The notes: generated from the letters alone by a model not told the origin. Counted from the stretch's first letter, positions 44,158 through 54,612 are shown. The stretch is 64,000 nucleotides of DNA from Zygaena filipendulae (GCA_907165275.2 OU015674.1:2851001-2915000); one strand, 5' to 3'. Made by a program: numbers and translations.

Positions 44158-44392
44158 TGAGGGGCTATTATGTAACTTTTGTTTCTATAATATTTCGGTT
44201 GAAATCAAAAATATGGCGGTTTTGCGATTACAATATGCACGTTTTGACACCTACAATATTTAGCAATGAACCAAAATAAACACACTTCAAAAGTTGAAAC
44301 TGTCTAAACATGTCTAAACTGTCTTCACAAAATCATTATTTTTCTGATTGTAACTGAAATATGATCGCAACAAAAGTTACATAATTGCCCTG
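44158..44392 (-). mobile_element. K-family MITE, copy 2
   Basis: TGAGGGGCTATTATGTAAC and GTTACATAATTGCCCTG are the ends. CTTTTGTTTCTATAATATTT and AAATATGATCGCAACAAAAG continue the inverted pairing, about 35 bases in all. It matches 22793-23033 in reverse. Confidence 0.7.
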
Positions 44393-44472
44393 CTGATGAA
44401 ACAAAGTCTATATGTTGCTCCAGACTTAGCTTAATCTACTACTGAAAACTGCATGACAACCCGTTCAGTAGA

Positions 44473-44712
44473 TAATAATCCACATCACAACACACAGATT
44501 TACTTGATCCCACAGTAAGCTATTCTATTATTAGCTTGTGTCGTGGAAACCAAGCAATCGTGGTATATACTATATAGAATTACTTATATATTATACTATA
44601 AATATATATATAAACACACCCTGACTGGAAAATGGAACCCTGTGTTCATCACACAAAGTCCACCCCCACCGGGAATCGAACCCGGAACCCCTTGATTAGC
44701 GGGTAGGCATGG
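44473..44712 (-). mobile_element. tRNA-headed SINE inside a Helitron
   Basis: It reads (AAT)n, AACACACAGATTTACTTG, GTCCACCCCCACCGGG and AATCGAACCCGGAACC, then CTTGATTAGCGGG and GGCATGG. The head stops before the A box, so the copy is 5' truncated, as expected of target-primed insertion. Confidence 0.85.
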
Positions 44713-45401
44713 ATGCGGTGATTATCGCGAACAAATAGACAGACAGACAGAAAAGAATTTCAAAAACATTTTTTTTGTGCTTGGTTACTCTTCTTTTATC
44801 ACCCCTCTCAATTTTAGGTAAAAATATTCAATGTACAGAATCGCGGATTCTACTCTTTTATTATGGTAAGTATATACTTTTTATATGCAATTAGTGAAAA
44901 ACTGTTCATTTGAAATTACAAACAGTCACTTCAATTTTATTTATGTGCATAGATGTAGGTATAGATAGCGAGTGACGCAATTTTGACTCTCCCTTAAAGG
45001 CAACCTTGAATAAAATGTTCACTACAAAACCAAGTTAATTACATAGATAAGATTATATTAAATACTGAGCATAATTATGTAGCACGACATTGAGTCACAC
45101 TCCATAGACAAGGATTTATTTGTACAACACTTTGTTTCCTCGATAAACGTTTATATGGAGAGCATTACATCACTATTAGGTGCAAGGATAGCACCTTGAC
45201 GGAGAAATAAATACCGACTCGTTTCCGATCTCATGAGCTATCGATAAACAAATAACCTTACAAACGCTTCCTGACGTCCTTACTCAGTATATTATATGCA
45301 GTCTTAATCAGCTATTATGCATTCTGAATGCAAATTATTCGATTATTTAAAAAATGTTATACTATTTCACATCTTTACTACCGTAAAATCTACATTTAAT
45401 A

Positions 45402-45533
45402 TCTATACTAATATTATGAAGAGGTAAGTTTGGATGGAGACAGTAGAGGATAATCTCTTGAACTGATTGATAATTCTAAAATTATTTTTTTTCACCGATA
45501 GGAAGCTACACTATTCCTTAATGCTAATGCTGA
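45402..45533 (+). mobile_element. Helitron 5' fragment
   Basis: TCTATACTAATATTATGAAG after an A, then GATAGGAAGCTACACTATTCC. It is lost before the CCCGCGGG block. Confidence 0.65.
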
Positions 45534-45589
45534 GTTGGTGACCCTTTCGGCAGAGCATGCAAGAGATATTATCTATGTCTCTTTAGATT

Positions 45590-45674
45590 AGGCACTGTTG
45601 ATATTTGTTTCTTTTTCTTTTTCTTGCGTGTTGTGCTGAAATAAATGTATTTTCTTCTTCTTCTTCTTCTTCTA
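45590..45674 (+). mobile_element. Retroelement tail with (TTC)n
   Basis: GTTGTGCTGAAATAAATGTA followed by TTC repeats (45652-45673). A similar GGCCTGAAATAAATGTTA with ATT repeats lies at 58.70 kb, so CTGAAATAAATG appears to be a shared 3' end. Confidence 0.45.
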
Positions 45675-46504
45675 ATATAGATTTCTGAAAGAAGTCTCAG
45701 AATTCACGCCTCAGAAAACTTCTACCTATTTGTTCCATTACTAGTTCCCGAAGGATATCTGTATGTGACGCCAGGGAATTGGCGGTGACGGTCATTTTGT
45801 ATGATGTTTTTATTATTTACTTTTTCTTTTACGTCATTAGTAAGTAGGTACCTGATAAAATATAAAATAAAAATAAATTAAATTTCAGTTTTTGTTTTTT
45901 TTGACATGTTAATTTTAGTTTTGTATGTTTTGACATCGTGTAGGTAGGTATTTTGTTTAAATAAAATCTTATTTATTCTTATTACTTTGTTTTATACTAG
46001 GTATGTATACGTAGTGATATCATTGCACCATGACAATGCATTTTTGTCCCCGACATTGAACAAAGTGATGACCCCTTTGTAAACGGACGGATTATGTAAG
46101 TTGCCTGCTACATGTTGAATCATTTATTGAGTCATTACATTTTAGGTAATTACACATTTACAACTGTTAATGATTGTGCAATACGAAAAATTTAGATGAA
46201 TACCTACAATGTATGAAACAGATTGCTATATTTAATTTTATTTGCAGGTAATTCAATAATATTTTATATTAAATTACACAATGAATCGACAGATCATTTA
46301 TATGTATGTTAGTCAATCGTCATAAATGAATAACTGCACTATAATTATAATAACAATAAATTATGTGTGATGTAAAATAGTCAATTGTGAACTCAAAGTA
46401 TTCCATTTGCATGTTCTCAAAGAATACGTGAAGTTAATGTGTAGGTAGGTAGGTATGACTAGTGTGAGACCACGATACAATTTAGCTGCGAAAAAAACAT
46501 TAAA
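45675..46504. other. Unassigned AT-rich DNA
   Basis: No gene or known repeat recognised. Confidence 0.4.
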
Positions 46505-46645
46505 CAGAACCTCTTCCTTTTTTAAGTCGGTTAGTAAAAAATAGCTTACCGCCAAATACAGGTACGTCCTCGGTTCACCTTGAGGCAGGTCAGTCGTCGA
46601 AGAGTTCCTTGAGGAAGCCTTTACCCAGCAGTTGATGTCAGTCAA
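46505..46645. mobile_element. Two LINE tail remnants
   Basis: AACCTCTTCCTTTTTTAAGT with CGGTTAG is the reversed RTE tail. Then TTGAGGAAGCCTTTACCCAG and CAGTTGATG resemble the GGAGGCCTTTGCCCAGCAGTGG tail of other lepidopteran LINEs on the plus strand. The 97-codon minus frame here follows from them. Confidence 0.5.
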
Positions 46646-46805
46646 CTGGTACATCGTACATCGTAAAAATTAAAAAATATAATTTACATGGTGCGACGAT
46701 TCGGAAGCCGATTCTAAACAAACTACTTTCTTTCTTTCTTTTATTCAATTCATTAACACGTTGTATGTAACAATAGGTATGTAGTATTAATTATATTATA
46801 ACACA

Positions 46806-46884
46806 TTTGCTTGGTTTCTACGACACAAGCGTATAGCATAGTGTGGGATCAAGTGGATCTACGTGAAGTGGAATTTTTATTATT
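46806..46884 (+). mobile_element. SINE 3' fragment
   Basis: TTGCTTGGTTTCTACGACAC, AGTGTGGGATCAAGTGGATC and a worn TTATTATTA tail match the SINE at 49114-49365 from its middle to its end. Confidence 0.65.
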
Positions 46885-47254
46885 AGTCGAAGATCTATAA
46901 ACATCAAAGTCGTGCAATAACGTCCCGTTCTGGGAAAAGAGCAGAGAAAACTTTCTCCGCATCATTTCGCATACCGGCCATCGAGCATGGTGCTTAATGT
47001 CGCGTGTCTACAGCGACACTTTCATACTTTTCACATCATCGTTAGATAATGTTAATGTGGTATTAATATCTACTATATATCTATTAGTAAAATAGTACCA
47101 CATTGAGATCAAACAATGTTACTAATTAAGTAATTACTATTACGCCGCGTTTACCTACTTAGGCGCAAAATGAATCTTGTACCTACCTCAGAGGCTTAGG
47201 ATATCAAGATATCAAGTGCCAAAATAAAAACATTACAGAGCCCTTATTCACTAT

Positions 47255-47491
47255 CCGCCGCACTCAGAGTCTACTTTAATGATTACTTAGTTAAGTATAG
47301 ATTTTTAAAACGAAATTGCCGCAATTAGAGACGTTCAGTAAATTAATGTTGATTGGCATTTAATGAGATGTAACTTAATTAGTGAAATGCCAATTAACGT
47401 TAATTTATTAAACTTGTCTGATTGCGGCAGTTTTGTTTTAAAAATCTATACTTAACTAAGTAATCATTAAAGTCGACTCTGAGTGCGGCGG
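47255..47491. mobile_element. Foldback MITE F, copy 1
   Basis: The whole 237 bases are a palindrome: CCGCCGCACTCAGAGTC to GACTCTGAGTGCGGCGG, with CTTAGTTAAGTATAG and CAATTAACGTTAATT inside. The right flank is TTA and the left CTA, so the TWA duplication is imperfect. Confidence 0.85.
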
Positions 47492-47587
47492 TTAGACCAA
47501 CAATTTTTTTTTGGTGTAGGTACAATAAAGAGTTATTTATCTATCTATTTATTGATAGGTGGAAAGGATCGGCATTGGAGCATCTTA

Positions 47588-47840
47588 CAGCCTCACTCAG
47601 AGTCGTTTTAATGATAAGTTAATTTTAAGTAAAGATTTTTAAAACAAATAAATCAACGAAAAAAAATTGCCGCCATCGGAGACGTTCGTTAAATTAATGC
47701 TAATTGTCATTTAACTAAAAGCAAATACTCAAATGTCAATTAACATTAATTTAATGAATGTTCCTCATTGCGGCAACTTTGTTCTAAAAATCTTCACTTA
47801 AAATTAAGTACCATCATTAAAACTACTCTGAGTGCGGCCG
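47588..47840. mobile_element. Foldback MITE F, copy 2
   Basis: CAGCCTCACTCAGAGTC to ACTCTGAGTGCGGCCG, flanked by TTA on both sides (47585-47587, 47841-47843). It is more diverged than copies 1 and 3 and lies within 100 bases of copy 1. Confidence 0.8.
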
Positions 47841-48129
47841 TTATAGTTTCAGTAGGTGGGAAGAAAAAAAACATAATGGAAAGTCCAAAGGGGTTCTTGT
47901 TCGGAAAAGCTTCCCTCCTCTAATTAAACTAAATATTGATGTCAGTTTTAAAGTTATATGATGCATGATAATGAAATAAATGATGATCTTCGCATGACTA
48001 AAACGATGATTAGTCACGTCCTACGAACCACCAAGTTATATCACCTTACATTGTTCTTTCCAACCACAAAAAGCGTGATATAACGAACACCATACTTCAA
48101 ATACTTGTATATTTTTATCTAACAGTTGC

Positions 48130-48904
48130 AATAACAAGTTACGCGCAAGGTGATTCAACGTGGTCCAAGGTTCGACTCCCGACTTCCTGCCTCGCTTATT
48201 ATTATTCTTGGTACGTATTTACACAGCCTTTGTTAAAGGGAAATATATATCTATACACGTTTCAACTTCTCATACTAAGGATATTCAGCTTTTTTATCAT
48301 AAAAGGTAGAATCCCTTCGCATAACGCACTTTTTTAACCACTTATTTATTTATTATCATATCAACCGAAGTAGTTACTAGACTACTTACTTCTGTACTTC
48401 TGTAAGTCTTGCTTTAAAGATCTCGATAACGACTCATCATTGGCTTACCTCATGAAGGTTGGCTTTTTAGGATAGTGGACGTTATATTAGGTAAGTGATA
48501 TAGATACGTGCAGACAACTGATCTTTAATAGAAATACTCTTGTTTTTGTTGTTGTTGTAAGTACATGCTCAATTTACAAACATACAATACAATACAATGG
48601 TATTTTGAGTGCGTTATCCGTCCGTTATCCGTTAGGATTAAGCCAGCAATTTGCCAGGACAATAATCCCATTGCGTAACGCGTACAAATCGAAAGGAACC
48701 GCCATCCGAGCGCCGCGCTGCGCCGGTGAACACCTTGACACGACAAACTCCTTTCCTAAGCGCCGACATTTGACGTTTCGCAAACCCAAGTATCTACCCA
48801 CCCAGAGCGAGCCGCGGTGTTCACTTGTATCCTTGAGGGGTTTCGTAACGTGCCGTTATTTCACGCTAGTAGCTCGTTGCGATGGCGTTGACCAACATTT
48901 GGAT
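48130..48904. other. Unassigned DNA with a GC-richer part
   Basis: A B-box-like GGTTCGACTCC near 48169 has no matching A box. From 48605 to 48890 base composition is more even and a 102-codon plus frame exists, but it shows no domain, signal or splice pattern. Confidence 0.4.
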
Positions 48905-48907
48905 TAT

Positions 48908-48990
48908 TACTAGCTGTTGTACGCATAAACTTCCTTCCTTCGGGAACCCCTTCGGAGCTTCTTTGGGCAACTCCGAGATGAATACAGGTA
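48908..48990 (-). mobile_element. Worn Helitron 3' end
   Basis: ACTAGCTGTTGTACGC, then CTTCGGGAACCCC and AACTCCGAGATGAATACAGG, in the order of the family but poorly conserved. Confidence 0.35.
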
Positions 48991-49113
48991 CTTTCTCAAC
49001 TGACATCTACTCCCTAGAGTCCTGCCAAATGGCAGTTTTCTGGTTAAGAATAGTTTTCTTCTCTTTTTGACGGATAAGTAAGTCTTGGTATTAGGCGGTA
49101 TTTAGAAATACTT

Positions 49114-49365
49114 GACGACCCGATTGGCGCAATGGTCACCATGCCTGCCCGCTAATCAAGAGGTTCCGGGTTCGATTCCCGGTGGGGGTGGACTTTGTGT
49201 GATGAACACAGGGTTCCATTTTCCATTCTGAGTATGTATATCTATAGTATAATATATATGTGTAGTATATACCTACCAAGTTTGCTTGGTTTCCACAACA
49301 CAAGCTTATAGCTTAGTGTGGGATCAAGTAGATCTGTGTGTTGTGAAGTGGATTATTATTATTAT
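49114..49365 (+). mobile_element. Full-length tRNA-derived SINE
   Basis: The head has an A box (TTGGCGCAATGG) and a B box (GGTTCGATTCC) with a perfect CCGGG/CCCGG stem. The body shares GATGAACACAGGGTTCC and CACAAGCTTATAGCTTAG with three other copies. It ends in (ATT)n, with TACTT at 49109-49113 and 49366-49370 as a possible target duplication. The acceptor and anticodon arms do not fold as a working tRNA. It encodes no protein. Confidence 0.85.
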
Positions 49366-49739
49366 TACTTACCATTTAAATTTCCGACATTTCTCGTGAA
49401 TTAAATAAAAATATACAAACCTTGTCCTGACAATTACAAACACAACAAAAAATAAATCAGCAGAGGAGATCAAAGGTAGAGCTGTGCTCAAGTGATGCTA
49501 CGTTTTAAATACATGTGGCAATTGATTTGAGCCTTATATGTTAAAGGGTTATTTAAGAGTAAACTTGCCAAATATCGTTGTTTTTGCCACCTTTATGAGA
49601 TAAGAGCTTAACGAGTTAAACAATCTAAGAGATTTAATATAAATGAATATAAATGCTAAAGTATTTTAATAGTCTTTTTAATCAATATATATGACACATG
49701 ACTTTTTGCATCTTAAGATACAATAAACTACTTATAAAT

Positions 49740-49975
49740 GGACGCAGATAAGCAATAACATGTTAACCCACAAAATTAAGTTATTGATTCAGAACCATTT
49801 ATTGAGAGTTAGGGAACGTTTTTTAATTATGTGTTTACCTTAGTACATTGCTTAAATATGTAACTAAATATTGAACATAAAAAATGTTGACACAAAATGG
49901 CGCTTCTACTTTTAAAACACGATTTACTCAAAGTTTCTCCAGTGTGGGTTAACACACTATTGCTTATCTATGTCC
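49740..49975 (+). mobile_element. Z-family MITE, copy 1
   Basis: Ends GGACGCAGATAAGCAATAAC and CACTATTGCTTATCTATGTC form about 33-base inverted repeats. Just after the end, ACTATTGCTTATCC and ATGTACATAG repeat the terminus, so a second terminal segment was added. The 60-codon frame at 49897-50079 is from this element. Confidence 0.8.
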
Positions 49976-49995
49976 ACTATTGCTTATCCATGTAC

Positions 49996-50681
49996 ATAGT
50001 AAAAAATACAGTATTGGGTGTTTACACTAGCTTAATATACCTTTATTTACACCACATTACCAAATCAAATATTGTGTAATCTTTTCGTCAGGGAAATCGT
50101 ACAAACATCATTATCACAACTAACCGGAGGGCTACTAAACGCAAAATTTAATGCCTATAAAGTAACAAGAACCTACTTGAACAAGTTACTCATCTGCGGA
50201 GCTATAAAAAATAAATACTAAAATAAGCTGAAATATGCCGATTAAATATGCTTGAGAATTATCAATTAAATCTATTTCACCGTAACAAATGTACCTACCT
50301 GCTAAATCGGTGAATTTGCAGAAAAAATCGCACCAAGTAAATATAATACCTACTTTGTTGTATGAAATAGTGATGAAAACGAACAGTGCAACTCAGGCGC
50401 ATCTCGGATTGGCTTTAGGTAATAGGTACCTACTGCAATTTGTATAAAGTTGCACAATGCACTCGCTGCGAGATCACGAATATAATATTTGCGCACGTTA
50501 TTGGTACATCGACTGCCCTTTGTAAGGTTTTTATGTTAATCACATGATATGTAAAAGTTGTTATAAACATAAAATATTCTTACAAGTTTTTAATATCTTG
50601 GTATCTACGAAACGGAAAATGTGTGTAGGTACACACTTATCGGTGCTACGCATTCGGCAGCGTCACTTTTAACAGCGTTAA
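49996..50681. other. Unassigned AT-rich DNA
   Basis: Nothing recognised. Confidence 0.4.
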
Positions 50682-50918
50682 CCGCCGCACTCAGAGTCGA
50701 TTTTAATGATTACTTAGTTAAGTATAGATTTTTAAAACAAAATTGCCGCAGTCAGACAAGTTTAATAAATGAATGTTAATTGGCATTTAACTAATTAAGT
50801 TACATCTAATTAAATACCAATTAACATTAATTTACTGAACGTCTCTGATTGCGGCAGTTTTGTTTTAAAAATCTATACTTAACTAAGTAATCATTAAAGT
50901 CGACTCTGAGTGCGGCCG
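50682..50918. mobile_element. Foldback MITE F, copy 3
   Basis: A 237-base palindrome, the same length as copy 1, CCGCCGCACTCAGAGTC to CTCTGAGTGCGGCCG, flanked by TAA on both sides (50679-50681, 50919-50921). Relative to copy 1 the arms are swapped, as expected for a palindrome inserted in either direction. Confidence 0.85.
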
Positions 50919-50969
50919 TAAGATTTGGTTCTTTTTTGGGAATACTTATCTAAACTAATCTATCCTATA

Positions 50970-51158
50970 TCCTATAATATTATAAAGAGGAGTAAAATTT
51001 GTGAGTTTATGACGTTGTAGGGCTAATCCCTGGATTCACTGAACATATTTAAAAAAATATTTCACTTGTAGAATGCTACAGTGATCTTTAGTGACATAGG
51101 GTAATTTTTAACCCGGAGTTCTAGCGGTAACTCCGAAATTACCTCGAGGGACAGCTAG
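50970..51158 (+). mobile_element. Helitron, AAAGAGG subfamily
   Basis: TCCTATAATATTATAAAGAG starts it. GAATGCTACAGTGATC and AACCCGGAGTTCTAGCGG follow, and it ends GGGACAGCTAG before a T. The hairpin is reduced (CCTCGAGGG). Confidence 0.7.
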
Positions 51159-51239
51159 TAATATACACACCTACTATAATAAATACTGCGTGTTTGGGCG
51201 TAATGGATGTGTCACTATTAATCGCCGAAATAACAACCC

Positions 51240-51322
51240 ATTTTAAGAGGATTTTTCCCATCCGAGACGCGTCGCGAGTAGGCATTTGCAAATATTCTAT
51301 CTGTTTCATGCCGCTCTGCTTC
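51240..51322 (-). repeat. Repeat with a conserved open frame, copy 1
   Basis: It matches 60243-60320 in reverse. In both, one frame reads SGMKQI, LQ and PTRDASR, and the differences are E/D, Y/F, M/I and M/I. It could be a fragment of a coding element or chance. No full protein is present. Confidence 0.5.
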
Positions 51323-51563
51323 CGTACTACGTTTTTTGCTTTAGAAAAGTAGCAGTAATCTTTCCAGAACAGAACAGACATTTCTTTGTTTTATCACATA
51401 AGATGAAGCCCTGATAACACTACGACTCTAACACATCGCGAACAGACTACTTATTTGCAATTTTTTTTTTCTAAAAGTTAAAACGTTTGGGATTGTATTA
51501 TAGACACGGGCAGTATTGCAAAAACCAAAATTGTAAAAAAAAAAGTTTTGAGTTTGTTTAGAT

Positions 51564-51569
51564 TTTATT
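51564..51569 (-). terminator. Poly(A) signal of the secreted-protein gene
   Basis: AATAAA on the minus strand, about 100 bases beyond the stop codon at 51669-51671. T-rich and A-rich DNA follows. No cleavage site can be fixed. Confidence 0.6.
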
Positions 51570-51668
51570 TTGATTTAGACGATATTAAAAAAAAATACTA
51601 TGAGTACATTATATTCCAAGCATTCGAAAAATTATTGCAGTTTGTTGGTTGACGTTCAAAGTGACTCC

Positions 51669-52661
51669 TTACTTTCTATGAGTACCACACACGTTATGCT
51701 TCATATCATAAGTCATGGAGACCACATCTCCTGTATTGAGCACCTTGGAAAATGAAACCGTTTGAGGCACTAACGCGTTCTCAGGATAAAACGGCTTATT
51801 ATTTAAAACGGTTTGAGGATTACACTGTGGGTAATTCTGACCTTTGTTCAAATAATTTTCCGGGCACCTCGCCTGCGACATAGTGTTGAGCGGCATGTAA
51901 TCCAACACGTGTTTGCAAACGCAGTCGCAGTCTTGATTGCTGTAGTGGTATTGGAACGGTGTTTTTTGTGGGTGATCATGTACCGATGGGAAATTGGGGG
52001 TCGATTGCAGCACTATAGGACCGTCGTAGTTAAGTATTTCGATTGTTGCAGGATCAGGAGACGCTTGCAGATGGATGAACTGAAATGAAAGTAGGTAGAG
52101 TCATAAATTATAACTTTACACTTGTAGTTTCAAACGCTTTTGTTAATCAAAAATATATCCTACGCCACTCAGTGATGATGTAGCTTTCTAGCAGTGAAAG
52201 AATTTTTAGAATCTGTACAATAGTTCCAGAGATTACTCTCTATATCAAAACTCACAAACTTTACTTCTTTATAACATTAGTAATATTTAATTATTAGATT
52301 TTTATATAAAAGAAACATTCAAATTCAACCCGATATTTCAAAAACCTAACACACCCTTCAAACTGTTATGTCTTAATCCAACCATTTGTTTACCAGATTA
52401 AAATACTGTTACTTATAGTTATAGTGATTTTAGTTTCGGAACTTACTGTATGACTTGTCAAAATAATTTTGTTTTGACGAAATAAACAAGTCACAAATAA
52501 ATAAATAAGTAATATCGAGCAAAAATAGATTTGCAAAGACGACGACGAAGATACATGTTTGGACCGACGCCTGAATTTTTATTTGCATAAAAAAATTGGG
52601 AATTAAGGTCTAAATTTACCTGGATCGATGCAATAAACAATAATATGAATTTCATTTTCAT
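51669..52661 (-). CDS. Secreted six-cysteine protein, two exons
   Basis: Join of exon 1 (52661-52620) and exon 2 (52079-51669), 150 residues. Exon 1 encodes 14 residues from the first ATG (MKMKFILLFIASIQ) and ends at a CAG/GTAAAT donor in phase 0. Exon 2 follows a TTTCATTTCAG acceptor and begins FIHLQASPDP, so the intron falls inside the signal peptide. Hydrophobic residues 5-18 and the A20-S21 step fit signal cleavage. The mature chain is about 130 residues, with cysteines at 65, 67, 69, 86, 100 and 145. The first three form a CxCxC cluster (QDCDCVCKHV). No Rebers-Riddiford chitin-binding motif, lipocalin or protease-inhibitor signature is seen. The layout, with a short first exon, TATA box and TCAGT start, resembles insect cuticle and other small secreted-protein genes, but I do not recognise the family. 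A second in-frame ATG lies two codons in. Expression is not shown. Confidence 0.8.
52080..52619 (-). other. Intron of the secreted-protein gene
   Basis: 540 bases, GTAAAT at the 5' end and a T-rich CTTTCATTTCAG at the 3' end. A Helitron fragment (52145-52290) lies near its 3' end in the same orientation as the gene. Confidence 0.75.
52145..52290 (-). mobile_element. Helitron fragment within the intron
   Basis: ACGCCACTCAGTGATGATGT, AGCAGTGAAAGAATTTTTAG and CCAGAGATTACTC match the TCTATAC subfamily. The 3' hairpin end is absent and the 5' end reads ACATTAGTAATATT. Confidence 0.6.
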
Positions 52662-52704
52662 TATCAGTAGCTATATTTTATTTCGAACTGACCAAAAATT
52701 GAGA

Positions 52705-52739
52705 ACTGAATGAAAATTATACAAAAACTCATTTATATA
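52705..52739 (-). promoter_or_regulatory. Core promoter of the secreted-protein gene
   Basis: TATATAAA (52739-52732) lies 32 bases upstream of the A of TCAGT (52709-52705), the usual arthropod TATA-initiator spacing. The leader to the first ATG would be 46 bases. A second TCAGT at about 52691-52687 is too far from the TATA box. Confidence 0.7.
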
Positions 52740-53594
52740 TAAGCATACTTTATCGGTATTGAATATACTCGTATGTTACTAAAATTCAACCGAAAAATGG
52801 TTTTACAAACAATCCATTTTTACGCAATATTTACAAAGTTCCGGTAATAACTTTATACATACTTACCTACCTGTTTTTATAATATTATCAATTGTTTCTT
52901 GGAAAACGACTTCCCAACTAAAAGTTATAGATTAGTTTTTGTGGAATAACATAAAAATTGTTTTTCAATATTTAGGTAATAGGTACATACCTACTAACTT
53001 ACTTAACTAACTTAATTAACTTAACTAACTTTGAATGAAAGTTGTTAACTCTGCGTGAATTTCCAGATTTCTTAAGGAACTATATTATTGAACTTACAAA
53101 ACAAAAAACATCCCTATTACAGGGCACAGACAATAGGTATAGTACTATACAAATAAAACAAGCTTACAAGGTATACGTGTAAGAAACAAGGTCGCTTCAC
53201 ATATCTTCGTTTTAAAAGAATTAAGAAATTCTAACGAGTAAGGGTCAAGGGTAGATACGAGACGAATTTTCGTTTTGTCTCAATCAACATAATATCGTAG
53301 AGAATCCGACATTAACTGAATCCCCATTCCCCATCGCAATGAAGGTGTCAGCGGTGTATAAAAAAGTCGATGTCTAGCTAATTAATAGATCACCGGATTA
53401 CTTAGACTTGCTATCAAGTGTTGAGCAGGATCGCGTGCTCTCTGCTCTATCGCCGCGCTCGCATGTGGAGTGGAGCAGTGTGCCACCGCGACCGGCGCAG
53501 ACGCAGCCACACACGCCACCTCATACGAGACATACCACCGTTGGCTTATTGTGGATAACACATCTGGATTTGACTTACAATGATTAAAATCTAT
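52740..53594. other. Region upstream of the gene
   Basis: It contains ACTTA/ACTAACTTA short repeats at about 52991-53035. The minus frame at 53382-53651 is alanine-rich through a GC-richer patch and has no domain or splice context. Any enhancer cannot be recognised by eye. Confidence 0.4.
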
Positions 53595-53700
53595 ACTTAC
53601 TAATTTAATACGTATAAATGTGAAAGTTTGCATGGATGGTTTGTAACTCAATTACGCCAGAACGGCTGAACGGAATTTGATGGAATATTGCACAGAGATA
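53595..53700 (+). mobile_element. Helitron 5' half
   Basis: TTACTAATTTAATACG and TATAAATGTGAAAGTTTGC, then GAACGGCTGAACGG. It stops where a reverse copy begins. Confidence 0.65.
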
Positions 53701-53722
53701 GATAACTTTAGTCTGGAATAGA

Positions 53723-53910
53723 ACATATTCCCCGCGATTTCATTCTTCATGATTTCGGAGCTTCCGCGGGACTTCTTATGTCCTTCTCCGTACCCCTGAC
53801 AACGTGTATGCAAAATTTCATGGCGATGGGTTGAGCCGTTATGGCGTGAAAACGTAACAAAGAAACAAAAAAAATAAACTCGCTTTCGCATCTATACCTA
53901 ACATTTAGGA
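53723..53910 (-). mobile_element. Helitron, reverse, 3' end worn
   Basis: ATATTCCCCGCGATTTCATT opens it. CCTGACAACGTGTATGC, GAGCCGTTATGGCGTG and AACATTTAGGA before a T complete it. A third, partial copy follows at once. Confidence 0.75.
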
Positions 53911-54042
53911 TGTACAGACACGCGGATTTTACTGTTTTACTCGCGATAATTTCGAAGTACTTGTGGGAATTTTTTGAGTTCCATTATAAAAACAAACAAA
54001 CCGAAAATCTAATTCTTTTTTCTTTATAATATTAGTAAAGAT
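53911..54042 (-). mobile_element. Helitron, partial, tandem partner
   Basis: ATAATTTCGAAGTACTTGTG, then AAAACAAACAAACCG and TTTATAATATTAGTAAAGA before a T. It is in the same orientation as its neighbour and short in the middle. Confidence 0.6.
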
Positions 54043-54403
54043 AAGCATAGATTTTAGATTCAAGATTTTTTAGAACTTTACTAAGTAGGTTGCACCATAA
54101 CCTGGTGCAATATCTACGTGCAAATTTTCCGGCTATGTCCATACTATTCTTGCGGACAAAATCCCGTTACGTGGCAGTAGGTTGGCATCCGCTGAGCACA
54201 ACCCTGTGATGCTGTATGCTTCAAGGCTAGGGTTGTGGCAAACTGCACGAACTAAATTAATTTAATAAAATGTTAGAAAAGTGAATAAGTTTTCTAAGTT
54301 AGTAAGAGGCCGGTCGAGTTATTTCAGACGACATTACAACAACGAACCTGTTGTAATGTCAAATATTAAAATAATATTTGAAGCATATTTCGTTTCGCTT
54401 TTA

Positions 54404-54612
54404 TTCCGACCCGCGCGGTTTCATCCGCGGTAATTTCGGAGTTACCGCGGGAATTCCAGGATAAAATATAGTTATAAACCTTCCCCATGAATCATCACTC
54501 ACTAATCACTCTATTGGTGAAAACCGCATCAAAATCCGTTATGTAGTTTTAAAGATTTATGGATACATAGGGATATAAGGACAGAGAAAGCGACTTTGTT
54601 TTATACTAGGTA
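54404..54612 (-). mobile_element. Helitron, CTAG lost
   Basis: GACCCGCGCGGTTTCATCC, TAAACCTTCCCCATGAATC and TTGGTGAAAACCGCATC are clear. The 5' end is near TTTATACTAGGTAG. Confidence 0.7.

Larger units (their letters stand above)
43840..44870 (-). mobile_element. Helitron broken by later insertions
   Basis: A 3' end (CTAGCTGGTGCCCGCGG) lies at 43840. Body pieces resume at about 44393 (GATGAAACAAAGTCTATATG) and again at 44713 (GATTATCGCGAAC), ending with TCTACTCTTTTATTATGG near 44870. The order matches 39852-40160. A K-family MITE and a SINE sit in the gaps. The link of the 3' end to the rest is inferred. Confidence 0.55.

Noticed and set aside
48145..48195. tRNA-like B box
   Set aside because: No A box at suitable spacing and no cloverleaf.
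48605..48913. 102-codon frame in balanced-composition DNA
   Set aside because: No domain, signal, splice site or conserved neighbour. Its end enters a worn Helitron.
49114..49190. Possible tRNA gene
   Set aside because: The A and B boxes are good, but the acceptor and anticodon arms do not fold, and the same head occurs in dispersed SINE copies.
51813..52088. 91-codon plus-strand frame opposite the secreted-protein gene
   Set aside because: It is the antisense shadow of exon 2. The minus strand has the splice sites, promoter and signal peptide.
53382..53651. 89-codon minus-strand frame, alanine-rich in the middle
   Set aside because: Its start overlaps a Helitron 5' half and no domain is seen.
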